Assembly: GCA_036675565.1 (NCBI GenBank)
Contig: JAKFER010000123.1
Location: forward strand, 1-8,694
Source of the DNA: JACCYQ01 sp036675565
GTDB taxonomy: Bacteria > Bacteroidota > Bacteroidia > Chitinophagales > Chitinophagaceae
DNA length: 8,694 bases
Direction: 5' to 3'
Part shown: positions 7,440 through 8,694 of the stretch, one piece after another
Layout of the letters: every line of letters starts with the position of its first letter
Position numbering within the stretch: the stretch's first letter is position 1
Position numbers and translations under genes: made by a program
Notes under the pieces: generated by a model
The model's database searches: none
The model's input: only the letters and a program-made list of their open reading frames with translations
What the model was told of the DNA's origin: nothing

Positions 7440-8666
7440 ATGGAGTGTAGATTTTGTAAAACAGAATTAAAAAATGTTTTTATTGACCTGGTCAATTCAC
7501 CGGCATCTAATTCATTTTTATCATTAAATGAATTAGATGAACCCGAAGTATATTTTCCATTGAAAGTATATACCTGCCACCAATGTTTTTTGGTGCAGGT
7601 AGATGAATATAAAAAATCGGATGCGATTTTTAATAATCAATATGTTTACTTCTCATCTTATTCTACTTCCTGGCTCAAACATGCTGAGGAGTATACACGT
7701 TTAATGATTGAGAGATTTGACTTAAATAAAAATTCAAAAGTCATTGAAATCGCATCTAATGATGGTTACTTATTACAATTTTTTAATCAAAATAATATAC
7801 CAGTTTTAGGAATTGAGCCAACCTCAAACACTGCTGAAGTTGCTATTGATAAGGGAATTGAAACTGTAATTGATTTTTTTGGTACTCGTTTAGCTACGGA
7901 ATTAAATGATAAAAATATTAAAGCTGATCTTTTACTTGGCAATAATGTTTTAGCACATGTACCGGATATATTGGATTTTGTAAAGGGCATGAAAGTGATC
8001 CTGAAAGATGATGGTGTGATAACAATGGAATTTCCACACCTGGTGCAATTGGTATTAAACAACCAGTTCGATACTATTTACCATGAACACTTTTCCTACC
8101 TTTCTTTATATACAGTAAAACAGATTTTTGAATCGCAGGATCTTGAAATATTTGATGTCCAGGAATTAAAAACCCATGGAGGCTCATTACGTATTTATGC
8201 GAAGCATTCAAATTATTTGGGTCATAAAGTTTCTGAAAATGTAAAGGAGTTACTTGAAAAAGAAATTAAGGCTGGAATCAATAACCCGGATTATTACCTG
8301 CATTTTACCAAACAAGCGATGAAAGTTAAGTTGGATTTACTTTCGTTTTTAATCAATCAAAAAAAGGAAGGTAAAAAAGTTGCCGCTTATGGAGCAGCTG
8401 CAAAAGGAAATACGCTGCTTAATTATTGCGGTGTTCGGAATGATCTGATTGATTTTGTTGTTGATGCTAATCCTCATAAGCAAGGTAAATATTTGCCGGG
8501 TAGCCATATATCGGTAAAGGATGAAAATTATTTGAAAAGCCAAAAACCAGATTTTGTAATCATTCTTCCATGGAATCTGAAAGAAGAAATTACAGCACAA
8601 TTATCCTATATAAAAGAATGGAATGCAACCTTTGTAATTCCAATTCCTGAATTACAATTTGTTTAG
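7440..8666 (+). CDS. SAM-dependent nucleotide-sugar C-methyltransferase (TylCIII/NovU/TcaB9 type)
   Basis: The 408-residue length matches the three-part sugar C-methyltransferase family. An N-terminal zinc-binding domain (Methyltransf_13 type) has C3, C6, C46 and C49 in two CxxC pairs. A class I SAM-binding domain has VIEIASNDGYLLQFF (101-115) as motif I and GIEP (124-127) ending strand 2. A C-terminal Rossmann-like domain (Methyltransf_14 type) has VAAYGAAAKGNTLLNYCG (314-331). The catalytic residues reported for the TcaB9 3-C-methyltransferase (Tyr76, His181, Tyr222, Glu224, His225, recalled from the literature) map at a constant offset of eight to Y68, H173, Y214, E216 and H217 here; the last three lie in YHEH. 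The predicted reaction is methylation at C-3 of a 4-keto-6-deoxy sugar nucleotide, here CDP-linked by context. It follows the epimerase gene with a two-base gap and so is in the same operon. A different target carbon cannot be excluded. Confidence 0.88.
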   Translation: MECRFCKTELKNVFIDLVNSPASNSFLSLNELDEPEVYFPLKVYTCHQCFLVQVDEYKKSDAIFNNQYVYFSSYSTSWLKHAEEYTRLMIERFDLNKNSKVIEIASNDGYLLQFFNQNNIPVLGIEPTSNTAEVAIDKGIETVIDFFGTRLATELNDKNIKADLLLGNNVLAHVPDILDFVKGMKVILKDDGVITMEFPHLVQLVLNNQFDTIYHEHFSYLSLYTVKQIFESQDLEIFDVQELKTHGGSLRIYAKHSNYLGHKVSENVKELLEKEIKAGINNPDYYLHFTKQAMKVKLDLLSFLINQKKEGKKVAAYGAAAKGNTLLNYCGVRNDLIDFVVDANPHKQGKYLPGSHISVKDENYLKSQKPDFVIILPWNLKEEITAQLSYIKEWNATFVIPIPELQFV

Positions 8667-8670
8667 CATC

Positions 8671-8694
8671 ATGAAAAGGATACTGATTACTGGT
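8671..8694 (+). CDS. Start of an NAD(P)-binding sugar-nucleotide reductase or epimerase (3' end outside window)
   Basis: Only eight codons are present, MKRILITG, four bases after the methyltransferase stop. This is the usual first beta-strand and start of the glycine loop in extended short-chain dehydrogenases. In this position a 4-ketoreductase or epimerase finishing the CDP-sugar is the natural expectation, but the family call rests on eight residues and operon context. Confidence 0.55.

Noticed and set aside
5052..8666. A classical 3,6-dideoxyhexose (abequose/tyvelose/paratose) pathway
   Set aside because: rfbF and rfbG are shared with that pathway, but RfbH does not follow; an epimerase and a C-methyltransferase do. 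It remains possible only if rfbH lies beyond the window.

Overview
The window looks like a chromosomal segment of a Bacteroidota species, probably in or near Chitinophagales/Sphingobacteriales. It is AT-rich and its genes lack clear Shine-Dalgarno sequences. Two large surface proteins end in the type B C-terminal sorting domain of the type IX secretion system (gliding motility-associated CTD, CHU_C family). One good match to the Bacteroidota -7 promoter box (TAnnTTTG) is visible. Genus-level placement is inference.

Left half (1-4878): two secreted modular proteins face each other and their stop codons are six bases apart. The rightward gene enters from outside the window. It is a chain of PKD/Ig-like modules of 76-80 residues followed by a sorting domain, and much of it is a 468-bp (156-residue) two-module tandem repeat. 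The leftward gene is complete at 960 residues: signal peptide, LamG-like lectin fold, PKD domain, a PKD-like module that appears to contain a nested jelly-roll-like domain, four more modules and a sorting domain. The two genes share a related C-terminal cassette in inverted orientation. Their last codons form a perfect palindrome that holds both stop codons.

Middle (4879-5051): a 173-bp divergent intergenic region with overlapping short inverted repeats and a probable promoter for the rightward operon.

Right part (5052 to the end): a tight operon for a CDP-activated deoxysugar. In order it encodes glucose-1-phosphate cytidylyltransferase (rfbF), CDP-glucose 4,6-dehydratase (rfbG), an RmlC-type 3,5-epimerase, a TylCIII/NovU/TcaB9-type sugar 3-C-methyltransferase, and the first eight codons of a Rossmann-fold protein, probably the 4-ketoreductase. 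Read in order this gives glucose-1-P to CDP-glucose to CDP-4-keto-6-deoxyglucose, then epimerisation, C-3 methylation and ketoreduction. The inferred product is a CDP-linked, 3-C-methyl-branched 6-deoxyhexose for a surface glycan. No RfbH-type 3-dehydratase is seen in the window, which argues against the classical 3,6-dideoxyhexose (abequose/tyvelose) route.

I see no RNA genes, CRISPR arrays, insertion sequences or clear rho-independent terminators.
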